Positions 46,374-48,434 of a DNA stretch of 48,434 bases are shown here, one piece after another (position 1 is the first letter of the stretch; every line of letters starts with the position of its first letter). A program made the position numbers and the translations under genes. The notes under the pieces were generated by a model that made no database searches, had not been told where the DNA came from, and was given only the letters and a program-made list of their open reading frames with translations. Where the stretch lies: assembly GCA_023091735.1 (NCBI GenBank), contig JALKBU010000321.1:1-48434 (forward strand), read 5' to 3'. Source of the DNA: Trichomonas tenax (Eukaryota > Parabasalia > Trichomonadida > Trichomonadidae).

Positions 46374-47062
46374 TTAATTAATATAAAACATTGGGATATA
46401 ATCTTTTTCATATATTACTTCTAATACAATACTTATAGGTGATTTAATTTCTATAGGTTTATCAAATTCGTTTACTAATGTAAATTCTAAGTTATTTAAT
46501 TCATAAGGTTTTATCTTGATATAGTTTCCAGGTGTTTTACTAATAATAGGTACAAATGGTAAAATGAATTCTTTAATGTTATAAATTAAAGATATATATT
46601 CTAATTTCTTTTCATTAGTTATTCCAGATATATTAGTTATATTAGATTTAATAAATTAGTTATATTAGATTTAATAAATAAGTTATTATCATAATTAATA
46701 ATTGGACTTGATGGTATTGTTATAATATTATCTTTTGCTAATAATGATAATGATGTATTATATAATCCTAATATTAATTTCGATCTATGAGAACATTCTA
46801 ATATATTTATAATATCTCTGGATAATACTAATGTCATATCTTCTTTATAATAAACTTCGATATATTTGTTAAATACATTTAGATATAAATATTCTGGAAT
46901 TGATGGTAAATCTAATGTTGTAATTGTTTTAAAATAATAAGTTATAATACCTTGTGATGTTTGTATTTTTATGTAATCATTTTCATCACATAATATTATA
47001 ATTGAATTGAAAGAAACGTTTTTAATACGTATCATAATATTCACATTATCATATTCTCCCAA
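46374..47062 (-). pseudogene. possible minor capsid/penton-like protein of a Maverick-type element, frameshifted
   Basis: The minus-strand frame from about 47062 (ATG at 47035, MIRIKNVSFNS) runs to TAA at 46637. A 23-bp tandem duplication at 46633-46678 causes this stop. Counting one copy, the frame continues to TAA at 46374-46376, with PGNYIKIKPYELNNLEFTLV and NEFDKPIEIKSPISIVLEV. The closing pattern (F-x-L-V-N-x-x-x-x-P-I-E-x-x-S-P-I-S-x-x-L-E-V) resembles the C-terminal beta domain of Polinton/adintovirus minor capsid proteins, but the match is by eye and weak. The frame stays open upstream of 47062 to about 47142 without an ATG, so the 5' end may be truncated. The stop is followed after one base by the ATG of the next gene. 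Confidence 0.42.
46633..46678. repeat. exact 23-bp tandem duplication
   Basis: The unit TTAGTTATATTAGATTTAAT plus AAA is present twice without change, at 46633-46655 and 46656-46678. Its length is not a multiple of three, so it shifts the minus-strand frame. The identity of the copies suggests a recent slip. Confidence 0.92.
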
Positions 47063-48434
47063 AAATAATGATGACTCTTTTTGCGCGGCTAAATTTGAAA
47101 AGTTTATTAAATTGAGAATAATAACACACAGAGCTTATGTGTGAACACTTGGAATACTTTTTTCCAAAAAAGCTTAAAAAGCATATTTGTGATTAGATTT
47201 ACCTATTTATCATCGACAACAACATATTTTACGTTATCAAAATGCTATACAATGGGAATATAATATATTATAATGAGTAAAGCACATCATGGCAAATCAA
47301 TGTTTTTGATGCAAGATATATCTAATATTTTAATGAAATATAGACTTTGTTAGCTAATTCTTTAATATATCATGCACAACAGTATTTTGTACATTGGGGT
47401 TCAATAACTTAGCACGAAGTTAATCCAGTGAGTTAAAAAACGAGTTTCGCCGACTTTGCGTATCAATTACAGACAAGCCTTTTAACATTTCAAATCATCA
47501 TGTTCGACCTTTGTTTATAATTAAATAGCACAATATATGTTAACCTATAATTTTAACTTGTTTTGCGGTTTATTGCTGTATCCGTCTATTTCCATCAAAA
47601 TCAACATTTGAACAAAAATATTGATTTAAATAGATAGAATACGATATATAATGAAATACATTATTTTTATTTTTGATAAAATCTTTTATTTAAGGAGAAA
47701 AAGTGAAAATAGTTCATTATTTTGAAATAAAGCACATTAATACCACCACAGTATAGTATATTACCCGAATAACCAAGTGATAACCAGCAATTTCTATTAG
47801 AAATACGTAAAATGTCAAAAATTTAAAAAGCTATTTTATGTTGATATTTGGTTATACTATACATTACTATTTCATTATCCAAAGTCTCACTGGAATACGT
47901 TTTCTTCATATTGTGATTTTATATATTTATTTTTATTTTAATATCAAATATATCAATAATATATTGTGTTAATCTTAATTCCGCTGAGAAAATAGTACTA
48001 TATCGGTAAAAGCTAGTTATCAATTCTTCACCAAAAATGAATTTTTATAAAAAGTACAAAACATAAATGCACACATATATGTCATCATCAATGTGTAAAT
48101 TAGAGCTTTTAAAAACATATATTCATAGAGATAATTGAATGTGAAAAGTTTGCCACCCTCAAAAAAAAAAACGTATTACTGGAAGGACAGGGTATAATCA
48201 ACAAAATTGATTTTGTCATCTGTGGTCATCGAAAATATACCATTTATAACCAAATTTAAGTCCAAATTTGAATTTTGGCTCAAAATATGCCATCAATCAC
48301 ATTATCTGGGACTGGGACAAAATAGAACAACGTGCTTTTCTGACATGTAAATTATGTTTGACATATAGAGTCAGAATGTCAAATATAAAGGAAAGTGACG
48401 TTTTTGCGCGGGAAAAATGGAAAAGTGTCAATAG
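47063..48434. other. AT-rich intergenic, no gene seen, promoter-like right edge
   Basis: This is 1.37 kb without a credible ORF or RNA gene. Near the left end lies TTTTTGCGCGG (47078-47088). The right end (48380-48434) has a rise in G+C with an E2F-like site and GTGTCAATAG, consistent with the promoter of a plus-strand gene just outside the window. Confidence 0.5.
48401..48417. promoter_or_regulatory. E2F/DP-like site
   Basis: TTTTTGCGCGGGAAAAA contains, on the minus strand, TTTCCCGC (48415-48408), which fits the E2F consensus TTTSSCGC. It lies 17 bp from the window edge and probably belongs to a gene beyond it. Trichomonads encode E2F/DP-like factors, but the functional link is inferred. 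Confidence 0.45.

Noticed and set aside
47120..47131. AATAACACACAG, one mismatch from the trichomonad 3' splice motif ACTAACACACAG
   Set aside because: No GTATGT-type donor lies at a suitable distance upstream on that strand, and no coding sequence flanks it.

Overview
The window looks like nuclear DNA of a trichomonad protist, most probably Tritrichomonas foetus or a close relative. I infer this from very AT-rich intergenic DNA, very long uninterrupted genes (7.8 kb and 9.0 kb with no intron seen), Inr-like TCAYTW elements 7 to 23 bases before ATGs, a trichomonad-type Myb protein, a pyruvate phosphate dikinase, and many decayed surface-protein genes. No tRNA, rRNA or CRISPR array was found.

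Conserved housekeeping genes, left to right: a 2604-residue BEACH/WD40 protein (4199-12013, -), a two-repeat Myb factor (16489-17034, +), a phosphatidylinositol transfer protein (17780-18589, -), a 3010-residue TRRAP/Tra1-like scaffold with a Gln-rich insert (20738-29770, -), pyruvate phosphate dikinase (30794-33559, +), a B56-type PP2A regulatory subunit (37766-39673, +) convergent with an LKB1/CaMKK-like kinase (40090-41166, -), and a DUF3737 beta-helix protein of bacterial flavour (42959-43816, -). They are separate transcription units with unrelated roles: vesicle traffic, transcription, lipid transfer, PPi-based glycolysis and signalling.

Between them lies accessory and decaying DNA. It includes a broken MATE transporter (682-2067), a broken type I surface protein (2259-3785), a tandem-repeat Pro/Trp protein and a decayed neighbour that share upstream TTTGTCAA motifs (12323-14672), relics of adhesin-like and BTB-like genes, and a row of decayed beta-helix-type surface genes (33808-36963).

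The most unusual part is 44131 to about 47080. It is an extremely AT-rich block of minus-strand genes resembling structural genes of a Maverick/Polinton-like virus-derived element: a fibre-like protein with HTH repeats and a tail-type C-terminus, a protein with five YSxEF repeats, and a possible minor-capsid protein. All three are broken, one by an exact 23-bp tandem duplication. The last 1.4 kb has no gene, but an E2F-like site sits at the right edge.
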